This document shows, piece by piece, positions 1 through 11,175 of a stretch of 64,000 nt of DNA. Below the pieces are notes generated by a model that saw only the letters and a list, made by a program, of their open reading frames with translations, did no database searches and was not told the origin of the DNA. Source of the stretch: Rhizomys pruinosus (Eukaryota; Chordata; Mammalia; Rodentia; Spalacidae). The position numbers and the translations under genes were made by a program. Where the stretch lies: assembly GCA_009823505.1 (NCBI GenBank), contig VZQC01000392.1, positions 1,505,427-1,569,426 on the forward strand, given 5' to 3'. Within the stretch, counting starts at the first letter, position 1. Each line of letters begins with the position of its first letter.

Positions 1-13
1 TCTCTCCAGCCCC
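1..13 (-). mobile_element. B2 SINE, 5' end only, cut by window edge
   Basis: The window opens with the complement of the conserved B2 start (ctctccagcccc), seen at the same end of every complete minus-strand B2 here. The rest of the element would lie outside the window. Confidence 0.5.
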
Positions 14-1798
14 CTTGCCTTCAACTTTTAAGCCATTTCAAAAGATGAGAATAACTGTCCATGCAACTAGCAACCACAAAATCCATGTTTAACACATATA
101 AATAAATAGTAATTTGGTGTGAAATGTTAGCCAGACTGAACTGCAAAATCCCAATAATGTTCACTCTTTATCACATACAGTTTTCACGGTTGTGTTGTGA
201 AATAATAATGAGATTTAAAATTGTAGATTTAGAAATTTTTTGATTGTTTTTTCTCTGAAATCACCAGAGCACACAGGACACCTGAGAGACAAATGGGCAT
301 TGGATGAGTGAGAATGAGAAAAATTCTAGTCAGGTTTGGCCATCTGACCAGAAAGAGAAGATACTGAACAGTTCCAGTTCCTGTCTTCACAGCTGAATGC
401 TTGCACCCTCAAACCAAGATGCCAGACTTGATCCACCATCAAGTCCTTTCCAACCTCCATGCCGACATCTGCTATGCTTGAGTCATGAGTCACAAGGGGC
501 TGGGGATGGACATTCTTGGGCCTGCCAGCCTCTATGACCCTGTCAAGAGCACAGCCTGTAGTTCTGAGTGAGCCAGCTCCTTTCTTACATGTCCTTATAT
601 TACAAGCGGCCACCTCTCTCACCTCCTTTGCCAAGTGTCTTTTTGTGGATCAGCAGGTAGATACTAGATCTCTAGAGAAGATGTGTAGTCTCTAGCCATA
701 GCCTATCTTTTGGCAGTCCAGGCCCATGGGCCTAGGAATGGAATGGAAGTATAGCCATGCCCATGTTCCCATCTGCTAACTTGTTGGCACATGTCCCTGA
801 GTGCCTACACTGTGTTTGGGAAGAGCCATAGGCCCTCACAGAGGACACAGAGAGGTCTAGTAGTCTTTTCGAAGTTCATGGATATGGCTAGAGGAACCAG
901 GTATTTTGAGAGCTTTTCAGTCACATCAACAGCCACTGCCTTGAGGTCTGTTCAGTGTGGAGAGGCACCATCCACTATGATTAACCTCCTCTGGGCAGAG
1001 GCAGGGGAAGCAGATCAGCACCTCATCTGGGAATTGAGGCAAACAGCAATGGGAAGGCTAGGCGACCCAGGACATTGATCCAGCAGAAGGGATATTATAG
1101 AACTCTGTCCTTCAGGCATGACAGGTTACCAGGTTCACAAGGCTCACCAGGCCCCTTTTGTCCTCAAGGATACATGGGTGGTTAACAATTGCTGGGGGGT
1201 GGGGTGGGATGGGAGGTGGAGGCAAGAGTATTCAATGGTATTGTTGCCTACTATAATTTGCCCATGCTCCTGTAAGTAATCCCTCACCTATGCTGCTATA
1301 AGTAACCCCAATAAAGTCCCTGGTTCATTAAGCTAGATTTGAATAGAATCATTCTTTTGGTGTATCATTACCCTCTCTATCAAAATAAATAAATAAAAAT
1401 AGAAATAGACTCCTCAAAAAGTCACATGACATGGGGTGAGATAGCCCCTCTTGAATGCAAAGGCATGCCCAGAGCCCTGTGTAGTATAGCTCACTCTCCA
1501 TGAATCCTCTCCTGCCTTGACTCATAACTCTGCTGCCTGGCCCTACCTGGTCCAGCAAAATCAAATCTATGGAGTCCCATGGGGACTGACAAGGCCCCAA
1601 AGTGGGATGTGGGATGAAGGTCAGGGTTGAGGAACAGTGAGAGTAGCTTAGGAATGGGCTGAGTGGAGGAGTACTGTGGGGAGCAGAGTGATTTCCCAAA
1701 CACCACCCCTCCAGTCAATTGCCCTTTAGCTCTACTACTGCTTGCATGTGGTTATACAAGGCCTGGGCACACACTTATACTCAGTATCTGAGCACTGG
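14..1798. other. Unassigned non-repeat DNA
   Basis: No gene or repeat is recognised. Short open frames lack splice context or any familiar protein sequence. A G-rich run lies near 1193-1225 and an AATAAA signal at 1310, within a stretch that could be a decayed LTR end, but I cannot support that assignment. Confidence 0.4.
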
Positions 1799-1811
1799 GA
1801 CCCTTTCCTGC

Positions 1812-1983
1812 CCTTTGTTTTTTTTTTGTTTTTTTTTTGGTGTTTTTTGAGGCAGGGTCTCCCAGTAGTCCCAGCTGGCCTGGAACTCACTCTGTAGACC
1901 AGGCTGGCCTTGAACTCACAGAGATCCACCTGCCTCTGCCTCCCAAGTGCTGGGATTAAAGGCGTGCGCCATCACACCCAGCT
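1812..1983 (-). mobile_element. B1 SINE
   Basis: Reads as complement of B1: T-rich tail (about 1817-1840), then the gagacagggtctc-type 3' body, the Pol III box region and the 5' end near 1983. A 13-bp target-site duplication (gaccctttcctgc) flanks it at 1799-1811 and 1984-1996. B1 is a 7SL-derived, L1-mobilised, non-coding element. Confidence 0.93.
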
Positions 1984-1996
1984 GACCCTTTCCTGC

Positions 1997-3345
1997 TTTA
2001 AGGGCCTTTTCAAACTCTTCTCTAAGAGCTCCCAATAGGCTTCAGTGCTAACATGTAGGTCTGGGCTTCAGTGAACCTAGGAAGGAAGCTCTGAAGGAAA
2101 AGAGAAGGTAACTTTTGTGCCCTGGTCATTTCCTTTCCCCTTCCTGGCTATCTTTTGCTTTCAGACTTTAGGATTATTCATCCAAGACTGTAGTGATAGC
2201 TAGAGAGCTCCCTCTACCCACCATGTGCCCAGTCAGAAGGCACTTGTCCTTTCTTACTATCCATATGATCAGAATGAACTGACTGACAATGAACAATTCA
2301 AAGAGACATTAATTCTATTTACCATAGTATCAGAAAATACTTAAGAATTTTTAAAAAGCCATGGCAACCATCAATGGGTGCATGTTAATGGCTTCCATAG
2401 GTGCTCTAGCACAGCATTCTGTTTTCCATTTCCTAAACCTGTACTTCCCTCCTGATTCCTGGTTCTCTAGCCCAACTCCAGGAGAGGGGTATAAGCCTGT
2501 GTGAGTAGACTGCACCTGAGGGTATCCAAGTACAACAGGCTCACAGCTGCTGGAAGGAGTCCTCAGGCCCCTGGCAGAATGGAGCAGGGTAGAATACAAG
2601 GTAGTAGCATTTCCAATACATGCATTCCTTAAAAAGGAGCCTGGCTTTGCTATCACTATCCTTAGTAAACAAGCAAGCAGGTAGAAGGGACTTTAGGATA
2701 ACTCACCTTCCCCCATAGGCAGGCTCTATGGTTCAAAGCAGGTCCATAGATCTGAATGCTGAGGCACACTGGCTCAGAGCACCATCACCAGAACTGGGGA
2801 TCTCTGGCAGAGCTGGAGTGTCTGGAACCCACCTACCTGAAATAGAAACATAGGGGCACATGAACATCCAGCTCCAAGGCCTTGTTCTGGGTCTTGGCAG
2901 CCTATCTTCTCACATTCAATAGAACAGTAAACACTTCTGAAATGTTTAAGTCTAAGGTCTATGAGGACAGATGTGTGCCAGCAGAGCTGACCTTGGGGGT
3001 GCTGGTGACCAGCCCAAAGGAAGTAATGCTGTACTAGGAAGGTATAACTTCACGATAGGTACCCCAGAGGAGATTTTTTGGGAATTCAGAAAATTGATCT
3101 ACTTACAATATTTATCATGTAAAATTTAAATGTTATGAAATTACATATTAAGTATACTACTTTCTATGTTCACAGTCATGAATATAATCTCATTCAATCT
3201 CTTCAGCTTCAGCCTGGAATACAGCTCCAATAGGGCCAGCTTCTGCATCATCCAGTTTTCTCCTAGTGGGCCTCACTATCACCTCAGCCTATGTTTTTGA
3301 CTTTTTACTTTATGAATTCAGGTTTTGTGCCAACATTAGAGGGTG
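1997..3345. other. Unassigned non-repeat DNA
   Basis: No repeat family, RNA gene or credible exon is seen. The 101-codon minus-strand frame at 2351-2656 has no recognisable domain. Confidence 0.4.
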
Positions 3346-3495
3346 TTTTTTTTGTCTTTTCGAGACAGGGTCTCCCTGTAGCCCCAGCTGGCCTGGAACT
3401 TGTTCTGTAGACCAGGCTGGCCTTGAACTCACAAAGATACGCCTGCCTCTGCCTCCCAAGTGCTAGGATTAAAGGTGTGCGCCACCATGCCCAGC
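3346..3495 (-). mobile_element. B1 SINE
   Basis: Complement of a full B1: short T-run, body with gagacagggtctccctg and the gcctctgcctcccaagtgct block, 5' end near 3495. The open frame 3266-3466 is just antisense B1. Confidence 0.92.
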
Positions 3496-3623
3496 TGAGA
3501 TTGATTCTTAATTACAATCATTCACTCACACCAACTATACCCCTGGATGTTTGTTCCTATACTCTATGGGTACATATTCATGGCCTCATAAGTGAATGGT
3601 GAAGATATTTTAAAAGGTTCCCT

Positions 3624-3771
3624 AGCAGGTGTGGTGGTGCACTCCTTTAATCCTAGCACTCTGGAGGCAGAGGCAGGCGGATCTCTGTGAGTTCAAAGCC
3701 AGCCTGATCTACAGAGTGAGTTCTAGAACAGCCAGAGCTACAGGAAGACCTTGTCTCAAAAAGACCAAAAG

Positions 3772-3810
<39 letters not shown>

Positions 3811-3812
3811 AT
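3624..3812 (+). mobile_element. B1 SINE with expanded AAAT tail
   Basis: Full-length B1 followed by an (AAAT)n microsatellite at about 3773-3812 that grew from its A-rich tail. Imperfect target repeats (ggttccct / agttccct) flank it. Confidence 0.9.
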
Positions 3813-3854
3813 AGTTCCCTTACAACAGTGTGTATGCTTGAAAATGTGAGACCT

Positions 3855-4015
3855 TTGCGGGGCGTGGTGGTGCACGCCTTTAATCCTAGCACTCTGGAGG
3901 CAGAGGCAGGCGGATCTTTGTGAGTTCAAGTCCAACCTGGTCTACAGAGTGAGTTCCAGGACAGCTGGGGCCACAGGGAGACCCTGTCTTGAAAAAGATG
4001 AAAAAAAAAAAGAAA
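3855..4015 (+). mobile_element. B1 SINE
   Basis: Full B1 in the plus direction, close to the young B1 sequence, with an A-rich tail. The 9-bp repeat tgtgagacc at 3845-3853 and 4017-4025 is a probable target-site duplication. It lies just downstream of another plus-strand B1. Confidence 0.92.
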
Positions 4016-4025
4016 CTGTGAGACC

Positions 4026-4370
4026 AATGCACCAACATAATCACAACTTAGGCTTTGTCTTTGCTTCCCCCGGAGCTGGTCACGTAAGCTGATGGAGGTT
4101 GCCTCCAGCAGGTGTTATTCACCCACAGCATACAGTTCCAAGCTAAATGAGTGAAAACACCAGTACTAAGAGAGTCCATGCCAGCCAACATGGAAAGAAA
4201 CCCACCCCATTCCATACCTGGGAAGTCTGCTGCACAAAGAGAGCATAGCTCTGACAGCCACAGTGTGGAGGTGGGCCTTAAAGTCAATGTGTGGGATATA
4301 TCAAGGTCACTGGAATACACACAGTACATGAAATAATACTTAAAAATTAATATTTTAATACCTAAACAAG
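4026..4370. other. Unassigned DNA
   Basis: Overlapping frames on both strands (4048-4329, 4151-4336) match nothing I recognise. No repeat is seen. Confidence 0.35.
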
Positions 4371-4563
4371 GGACTAAGGAGATGGCTCAGTTGGTAAAGT
4401 TCTTGCTTCATAAGTCTGAATACATGAAATTAACCCTAAGGACTCACATAAAAAGCAAGGCACCTATAATCCTAGAGCTGGGGAGATAGATATAGCAGGA
4501 TTCCTGAGGCTTGCTGGCAGGTGGAAAGCAACTGAGGAAGAAACTAACATCAATATCTGACCT
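4371..4563 (+). mobile_element. B4-type SINE (tRNA-like head plus B1-like body)
   Basis: Begins with a decayed ID/B2-like head (aaggagatggctcagttggt) and continues into the diagnostic B4 middle ('cctgaggcttgctggcaggt'). The divergence indicates an old insertion. The exact 3' limit is uncertain because further old SINE pieces follow. Confidence 0.7.
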
Positions 4564-4572
4564 CTACATGCA

Positions 4573-4672
4573 GGTATGGTATTTTCCATCTGTAATCCTG
4601 ACACCTGGGAGGCTGAAGCAGGAGAATCACAAATTCAAGGCTAACCTGAGATAAATAGTGAAACACTAATAA
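4573..4672 (+). mobile_element. Old B1-like fragment
   Basis: Retains the ctgtaatcctgacacctggg and gaggctgaagcaggagaatc blocks of an Alu/B1-like body, heavily mutated. Confidence 0.55.
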
Positions 4673-4683
4673 AAACCCAAGGG

Positions 4684-4822
4684 TGGCCAAGTGTGGTGAC
4701 ACATGGGAAGGGGGCAGGAGAAGCAAGGTAAAGCTCTGTGACTTCAAGGCTAATGATCTGTAAAGTCAGTTCCAGGCCAGTCAGAGGTACACAGTGAGAC
4801 CCCCTGTCAAAAACCAAAACAT
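4684..4822 (+). mobile_element. Degenerate B1 SINE
   Basis: The ccaagtgtggtgacacatg head and the gttccaggccagtcagaggt / gtgagaccccctgtc end are recognisable. An A-rich tail follows. Confidence 0.65.
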
Positions 4823-4855
4823 ACAACAACAAAAACCAAAACAAAGACAAACCCA

Positions 4856-4945
4856 AGGACTAGGGATATAGACCACTGGTAGAATGTTTGCCTAGCATCT
4901 ACAAGGCCCTGGATAAGTTTGATTTCCAGTACTATACAAGGGAGA
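4856..4945 (+). mobile_element. ID-like SINE (tRNA-derived)
   Basis: Matches the ID head: ggactagggatatagaccac, then the gtttgcctagcatctacaag and 'aaggccctggataagtttga' blocks corresponding to the tRNA-Ala-derived A-box to B-box region. It is mutated and is not a tRNA gene. Confidence 0.7.
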
Positions 4946-4989
4946 GAAGGAAGAGAGCTCCCATCAAATGTAGTTGAATGAATTTGCAT

Positions 4990-5332
4990 TCATCTTTACT
5001 CCACACAGGAACCATACTAGTATAACAGCAGTGAATAAAAAGGTACACTCACTCCCCTGCATACAGTGAGGGGCAAAGAACACAAGTGGAGCTGTGGACC
5101 CAGGACTAGAATTTTGGAGCTGGAGAATGAAACAATGCAGGAAAGCAAAGGAAAACTGAAACCTAAGCCACTAGAGGTGAATGCCACAGGACTGCTGGTC
5201 ATGCTACCAACAGTAACATCCCAAGAGTCACAGTGAAAACCTGTGAGAGAACATTGGCCCAGTGAGACTCTGGCCATCTTGTCATCCCTGGGGAGGAAGG
5301 TAGAGGCCTACTCTCTAAAAGTGACTAAGCCT
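4990..5332. other. Unassigned DNA
   Basis: No repeat family or coding exon recognised between the ID element and the inverted repeat. Confidence 0.35.
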
Positions 5333-5454
5333 CTAGACTTGGTGACAAACATTCTGAAGACAGTGACATGTTGAAATTAAAAGGAGGGACACTTGGGTTG
5401 CTCCTCTTAATTTTACCATGTTACTGTCTTCAGAAGGCTTGTCACTGAGTCTAG
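5333..5454. repeat. Inverted repeat, 54-bp arms, 14-nt loop
   Basis: Arm 1 (5333-5386) and arm 2 (5401-5454) are reverse complements with about 8 mismatches in the core 50 bp; the loop is 5387-5400. Arm 1 is genomic flank. Arm 2 lies inside the neighbouring L1 insertion, so the inserted DNA carries an inverted copy of its own target. Confidence 0.85.
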
Positions 5455-5986
5455 TTGGAAGGCAAGCTGAGCAACACTAATGTTATATTTCTTTTTATCT
5501 GAAAACAACTGTGCTGTTATAATGTGAATCCCTTAATGGGCTCTAGAATTAACTAATCACTTATTTTCAGACTTTGTAATTGTGGTATATGGATTGAGGT
5601 TATGTATTCATATTTTAGAGTAATATAAAATTAAAGAAAAAAATGTGAACTCCTAAACATATTTTGAAATTAACATACAGTTCATTTTCAGAGGTCATAA
5701 TTTTGGTATATATGTGGCATATTTTGTAGCAATACAAATGGGAGGGAACAACAATGACAAAAGGACTGGGTCAAAGAACTGACTGAAATAGTTAACTTCT
5801 GCCCAAACAATAAACCTCTGCAGAGAAAAACTTTAAAAAGACTGAGAAAAAGATGCAAGACATGTGTGGGAGAAGGCATGAACTAGGGTGGGATGGAGGA
5901 CATGGAAAAGGGAATGTGTCTAAATTGGACTGAGAAATAATGTATGAAATACATAAAACATCAATAAAAATATTTTATTAAAAAAA
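5388..5986 (+). mobile_element. L1 3'UTR-only insertion
   Basis: About 530 bp (from near 5450) matches the L1 3'UTR that recurs in this window (26160-26740, 63810 onward, 11176-11480, 34300-34655), ending in an A-rich tail. A 15-bp duplication gaaattaaaaggagg at 5373-5387 and 5987-6001 bounds it. No ORF2 is present, so the copy is extremely 5'-truncated. The first about 60 bp are an inverted copy of the left flank rather than L1. Confidence 0.88.
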
Positions 5987-6001
5987 GAAATTAAAAGGAG
6001 G

Positions 6002-6871
6002 ATAATCTCAACAAAGCAAATGAACAATGAGACCTCCAGTCACATTCCAGAATTTTAGAAGGTAGAATGATCTTCTCAAATAAAAAATAAGAATTTTCAT
6101 GTCAATAGAAAATAAAAAAAAGAAAAAAGAGCAAAGATTCTGTCCCTGATGCCACAGCATTAGTGGTCAGGGTCCTTTGTGGTGAGGGAACAATGAAGCC
6201 TGTAGTGAGAAGGAGAGCATCACAAGGCTCTAGCAGTAGCATGCTAAAGGCAGCACCAACCCCAGAAAAGAGGCAGAGTGAGGACAGATGGGCTTCAGGG
6301 TCAAAGCACTAATGTCTGGGACTCCAGTCAGGGTGTGGTCTATGTGAGTACAGAGCTGAGAATCATGGGACCAAGATGCTTCAGATGGGAGGAAGAAGGC
6401 ACTTGCTGCTGTGGGAGAGAAGAGAAGGAAGGGCAGGAGAGTTACTGAATTTCTCTCAGAAAAAAAGGAACCAAGACATCAGAAGACACTCTGTATTAGC
6501 CTCCTCCTTAAGTGTTCCATTTGTTTTTCTTGAAGCTATGTTTTGTTGGCCAGCAGCATTCCCAGATAGAGAAACTTGGTGAGCCCATGTTTCATAATAC
6601 ACATCTCTATCAGTCATGTCACTGTTACTGCAGGTGACACAATGAATCTGTGAGGTACACAAGGAAAAGGCACAGCATATTCTCTGGGGTGAATGATCAT
6701 CTCAATGTGAAGCCTGTTAGGACTAAGAGAAAAAGCAAAAACAAGGCTTTTCAACTTGGCAAAATCACCTCCAACAGCAAAGCAGGAGGATACAACATTG
6801 CATTCCAGGGAACACTAGAATTATGAGCAGGTGCAGAAAAGGGGCTCCAGAGATGGAGAGCTACAAGTTTT
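6002..6871. other. Unassigned DNA
   Basis: No known repeat or exon recognised. Small frames on both strands near 6376-6662 have no support. Confidence 0.35.
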
Positions 6872-6882
6872 AAGAATACAAA

Positions 6883-7024
6883 TAGAGACGCCTTTAATCC
6901 CAGCACTTGGGAGGCAGAGGCAGGTGGATCCCTGTGAGTTCAAGGCCAGCCTGGTGTACAGAGTGAGCTCCAGGCCAGCTGGGACTAAAGGGAGACCCTG
7001 TCTCAAAAATACCCCCCTGAAAAA
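6883..7024 (+). mobile_element. 5'-truncated B1 SINE
   Basis: Starts at gacgcctttaatcccagcac, lacking the first about 15 bp of B1, and runs to an A-rich tail. The 11-bp duplication aagaatacaaa at 6872-6882 and 7025-7035 confirms a clean insertion. Confidence 0.92.
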
Positions 7025-7245
7025 AAGAATACAAACAGAACACAAAACAGACCAAGACATGAGGCTCTGAAATGAGAATGGACTCTTGAAAGATAGTAAA
7101 CGGTAAATCAACTTGCAAACAATACCAGAAGCAAAGGAGAAACAGTTCAGCTGAATATACCAGGAAAAATGCCAAGCATTTGGGAAAAATGAGACCAAGC
7201 AAAAGAAATGACCACAGAGAAACTCAGTGACACAGAGAACAGGCA

Positions 7246-7246
7246 A

Positions 7247-7289
<43 letters not shown>

Positions 7290-7290
7290 A
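7246..7290. repeat. (AAAT)n microsatellite
   Basis: About 11 uninterrupted tetranucleotide units. No SINE body is attached on either side, so its seed is unclear. Confidence 0.95.
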
Positions 7291-7330
7291 ATGGAGTTGC
7301 CCAGAAAGAAAAGCAAAACTATGAATATTG

Positions 7331-7536
7331 GACTGGAGAGAACACTTGGTGATTAAAGAGTGCTTGCTGCTTTTCCAGAGGACCCAAGTTTGGTTCCTGG
7401 TACCTGTATCAGGTAGCTTAAAACTACTTGTAATTCCAACTCCAGGGGATTCAACACATACGGCCTCTGCACATATGTGGCAGACATTCACACAGATACA
7501 AACACAGACACATATATAAAAATAAATATTAAAAAA
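7331..7536 (+). mobile_element. Old B2/B3-type SINE
   Basis: Recognisable head (gactggagagaacacttggt), the gtgcttgctgcttttccaga block and an A-rich end. Near-identical 10-mers tatgaatatt / tatgaatgtt flank it. Divergence is higher than in the recent B2 copies here. Confidence 0.75.
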
Positions 7537-7546
7537 TATGAATGTT

Positions 7547-8394
7547 ATCAGGTGAAAGACAAGCTGATGCACCTTGTTCTTGATGCACCTCAACACACTA
7601 ACCCAGGATAGTGGCCCTGAGATGGGGAGAAGAGTCCCAAGGATTCCAGGCAAAAGGAACAGCTCACTCTGCACAGTGAAGAAGCTAGGTAGCATCAGAC
7701 TCTGGGGCAGCATAAGGCAGTGCCTTCCCAAAACCCAGCAGAAACTGTAACCATTGGGCTTTCTGACAGCCCAATCGGCCTTCAAAATTAGTTTCTAATA
7801 TCCAAGCAGTCCCCAGTGCTGTGTTTCCCCATGCTCCATGAGAAACTCCTCAGGATAAGCTCAAGCCAACAGATAGTGGGAGACAGCATAGCCAGAAATA
7901 AACACCAAAAGACAAGGATGAAGAGGAGCATGGAAATGATTAGAGGGGGTTATACTATGAAGTTAATGCGTTAAAAGAGAAGAACAATGACTTAGGGAAA
8001 AGGTATGCAGAATAAGTGCACTGACTGTTGCATACAAATAGGTGAGACAGGAATACTACTTAAAGCTGGCAGACAAAACAGAAAGGTCAAAGGAGTAATC
8101 ATAGGAACTAAGGCACTAAGAAAGATAACACAATTGGGCAGCCAAATCTACAGATTCACAATCTATAGATTCACCAACCATAGGCTGAAAATATTTGGGA
8201 GAAAAACTGTCTGTACTGAAAATGCATATTTTTTCTTCATCGCTATTCCCTAAATAATAATCTACACCTATTTACAATGTATTGGGCATTGTAAGTAATT
8301 CAGTGATGATATAATATATATAGTGGATGTGGTGGTAAATCTCAGCTATTATGCTACTTTCTACATCTGAGAACTTTGGTGCCCACAGGGGGTC
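7547..8394. other. Unassigned DNA
   Basis: No repeat or exon recognised. A short AT-rich stretch is near 8310-8325. Confidence 0.35.
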
Positions 8395-8753
8395 TGTGAT
8401 GGTTTGAATGAGAATGACACCCATAGGTTCTAAGTACTTGGACATTTGGTTCCCAAGTGGTGCTGTTAGGGAGGGTCATGGAGCCTTTAGGAGTTGTAGC
8501 CATGCTGGAGGAAGATCATCACTGGGGGCAGGCTTTGTAAGTTCTCAACCCTTGCCATATTTCCAGTTTCGCTCTGCTTCCTGTGCTGGCTTGAATATGT
8601 GATGACTTGGCTTTCTGCTCTGGTCATCTCTTCCCCCATGCCTCTCCTGCCATTATGAACTCTAAATCCTCTAAACTGTCACCAAATAAACTCTTCCTTC
8701 TGTAAGTTCCCTTGGTCATGATGTCTTATCACAACAGAAAAGGAACTAATCCA
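8395..8753 (+). mobile_element. Solo LTR, rodent MaLR-type
   Basis: A 359-bp unit starting TG and ending CA, with the rodent LTR hallmarks gtttgaatgagaatgacacc near the start, a polyadenylation signal in ccaaataaactcttcc near 8684, and a cttggtcatgatgtcttatc end. No internal region or second LTR adjoins it, so it is a recombined solo LTR. No matching 5-bp target duplication is visible. The subfamily is not assigned. Confidence 0.75.
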
Positions 8754-8790
8754 GGACCCTAGAATCCATTTCTTAGAAATGCTGAGGAAC

Positions 8791-9014
8791 GGAGCTGAAG
8801 AGATGGCTCAGTGGTTAAGAGCACCGACTGCTCTTGCAGAGGACCCAGGTTCAATTCCCAGCATCCACATGGCAGCTAAGAACTGTCTTTAACTCCAGTT
8901 CCAGAGGAATCCGACGCCCTCTTCTGAGCTCCGAGGCATTGTATGACATTGGTGCACCAAGCTGCATGCAGAGAGTACACTCATACACATAAAAAATAAA
9001 TAAATTAAAAAAAA
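8791..9014 (+). mobile_element. B2 SINE
   Basis: Full B2 with tRNA-like head (agatggctcagtggttaaga, B box ggttcaattcc) and A-rich tail. The 16-bp duplication agaaatgctgaggaac is perfect at 8775-8790 and 9015-9030. It has the single (not duplicated) ctccagttccag block. Confidence 0.96.
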
Positions 9015-9030
9015 AGAAATGCTGAGGAAC

Positions 9031-10266
9031 AAATGTAAAAGTAACCAAGAGAACTAAAACACAAACCTTAACTGCCAAAAGAATTATAAATAGAGAAAAA
9101 ATACAAACAGCAAAACACTTTTTAAAAGATACTCAATAAAGAGGACACAGTGCACAAACTGAGTATAGGATGAGTCTTGAGGGCTGGGAGACACCTCCTC
9201 AGTTATATCAGTACATGAAGAGATGTAAATGGGGTCCATCACTTAGTCAAAGTTCCAGGCTGATTCAGCAGCAGCTCTGCTCTATACAGGAGACATAAAG
9301 ATGGTCAGGACTAAGGGAAGCTAACTACAAGGAGTAGGGAGTAGGTAGAAACCCACTAGGCTGAGGCACAGGTCAGAGGAAGGGCCATAGTGTGGACTCC
9401 AGGCTCCAGTGAGATCCAGCAGACACTTCCTCACTGAAGGACTCAACTCACAATAAAGTTGTATATGCTGAGTGTACAAGAACTGGGCAACTCAAAGCCA
9501 GCTGTATGAAGCAGAAACTGCAATTGCTTAGAAAAGACGTTAAAACGCAGGGGTCACAGCAAGTGTCAACATATCACACATTAGCCCGGGCAACCAGGAA
9601 TCAATAATAGGCAAATAAGATTGCTGTGGCACAGAGTAGATGCCAGGTCCAACACATCAAATTCTGCCCAACAGCAAAGTGAACAGATCTTGACACACTT
9701 GAAATATTCACTCAAAACCACACCTATTTTAGGCATCAAAGAAAAAAACCTTGGCAGGTAATATGAAACAGAAATGGCAAAGGGCAGCATTCTCTAGGAC
9801 AAAGTGCTAAGACCAGGAATAAGTGAACTTTGACCAAAGGACATCCATTTGCAATTTACAACATGTTTAGGACCATTTAGGGAAAGGATCACTAAACTGG
9901 TCACTAAGAGACCAGAATCTAGACAGTGGTGTACTCATTCCTCCAATGTTACCAAATAACCCAGGTATCTGTGAAGCTGGGTAGGAGACAATAAAAATCC
10001 AGGAAGCCAGCACTGCTGTCAGCTACAAATCACACACAAGCATGCAGGCAATACCCATGCTCCCACACACATGCAAAAGCAGCATACTCTGTCACACAGG
10101 CTCTTAGTGAGTACATAGGCTGTGGCCATAAAGAATGAGGCAATCAAGACAGTGCTGCCTGTTGCCCTTTGGAGGGCTTCTCCTACCTCTTAGGTGCCAA
10201 GGCAGCTACCACGTTTTGACAAGGGGAAGTAGCAATATGAACTACAATATGAACTAAAATAGCCTA
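9031..10266. other. Unassigned non-repeat DNA
   Basis: No SINE, L1, LTR or exon recognised. The frame 9581-9790 (minus) has no familiar sequence. Confidence 0.35.
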
Positions 10267-10383
10267 TAGCCTATCTAGCTACTTAGCAGAAGGTCAGAGC
10301 CCGAAGCCAGTGGAAAGGAGTCTAAGCTTGGCATGGACAAGTGGCCATTTGCAATTCTTCTGAGCTCTAAGGTCTGAAGGTCT
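10267..10383 (+). repeat. Local direct repeat, copy 1
   Basis: About 117 bp that recurs at 10866-10990 in the same orientation with scattered substitutions. It starts tagcctatctagctac and ends gtctgaaggtct. It resembles no named repeat family I know. Confidence 0.85.
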
Positions 10384-10865
10384 GCCCATGGGGCTTCCCA
10401 GAAACTGATGTGTGAATCTTTTCAGGAGAAAGGTCCAGGGCTGATGCTATAAACCTCTAGGCCCCTCAATAAAAAGATAATAAGAAATGATCAAAGGAAG
10501 TCTCTAAGTAATAAAATTTATATACTCAGAGGCAAACCTCTTCCTATGAATCTGTGTGGAGAAGAAGGAACACAACTGTGGTGTCATGTTCTAGAGTAAA
10601 ATCTTTTATGGCCTAATGTCTGGAACTGCCTTAGTCTCCTGCATGTGAGACAAGGAGACTGTCCAGCCCTTGTAGGCCTGCTGGAGAAGACAGTAAGACT
10701 GCTTGATGGTGGACTACTCATGTCCCACTTAGGGAAATGTGTGCTTACTGCTCTAGCATGTGGCTGTATGTCCAGGCCCTGAAAGCATATGGGTAGCCTC
10801 TGGGGTGAGCCAAGCATGACCTGATAAGATAGGAGTACCTCCTATTGGTCAGCCCTTGCTCCCTG
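10384..10865. other. Spacer between local direct repeats
   Basis: About 480 bp with no recognised repeat. The minus-strand frame 10584-10817 has no recognisable product. Confidence 0.35.
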
Positions 10866-10990
10866 TAGCCTATCTAGCTATCTAGCTACTTAGCAGAAAG
10901 TCAGACCCAGAACCAAGTGGAAAGGAGTCTAAACTTAGCATGGACAAGTGACCATTTGCAATTCTTCTGAGCTCTAACGTCTGAAGGTCT
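10866..10990 (+). repeat. Local direct repeat, copy 2
   Basis: Second copy of the 10267-10383 segment. It has an extra 8-bp tandem step (ctatctag) near its start. Confidence 0.85.
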
Positions 10991-11175
10991 AGTAGCCATT
11001 ACAGAGGTCCTTGGCTTGGCAAGTGTGAAAAGCCCTACTTGTTTCTAGCTTTAAATTTAACACCAGTATTTCATAAGAAAGGCGCAAAACTGATATGGAC
11101 ATTAAATAAACATGTTTCGTACCAGCAAATAAAAAAGCAGTTGAAAAAAATCATAAGCTGAAGATGCTAAAACCT

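Noticed and set aside
3266..3466. Frames with repeated 'DQAGLEL' or 'RLPLPPKC' residues as a protein family
   Set aside because: This peptide is antisense B1 and recurs at every B1 (also 1735, 3653, 6894, 31195, 37121, 61364).
8791..8880. tRNA genes from A/B-box sequences
   Set aside because: The boxes belong to B2 and ID SINEs, which lack the full cloverleaf and have retro-insertion hallmarks.
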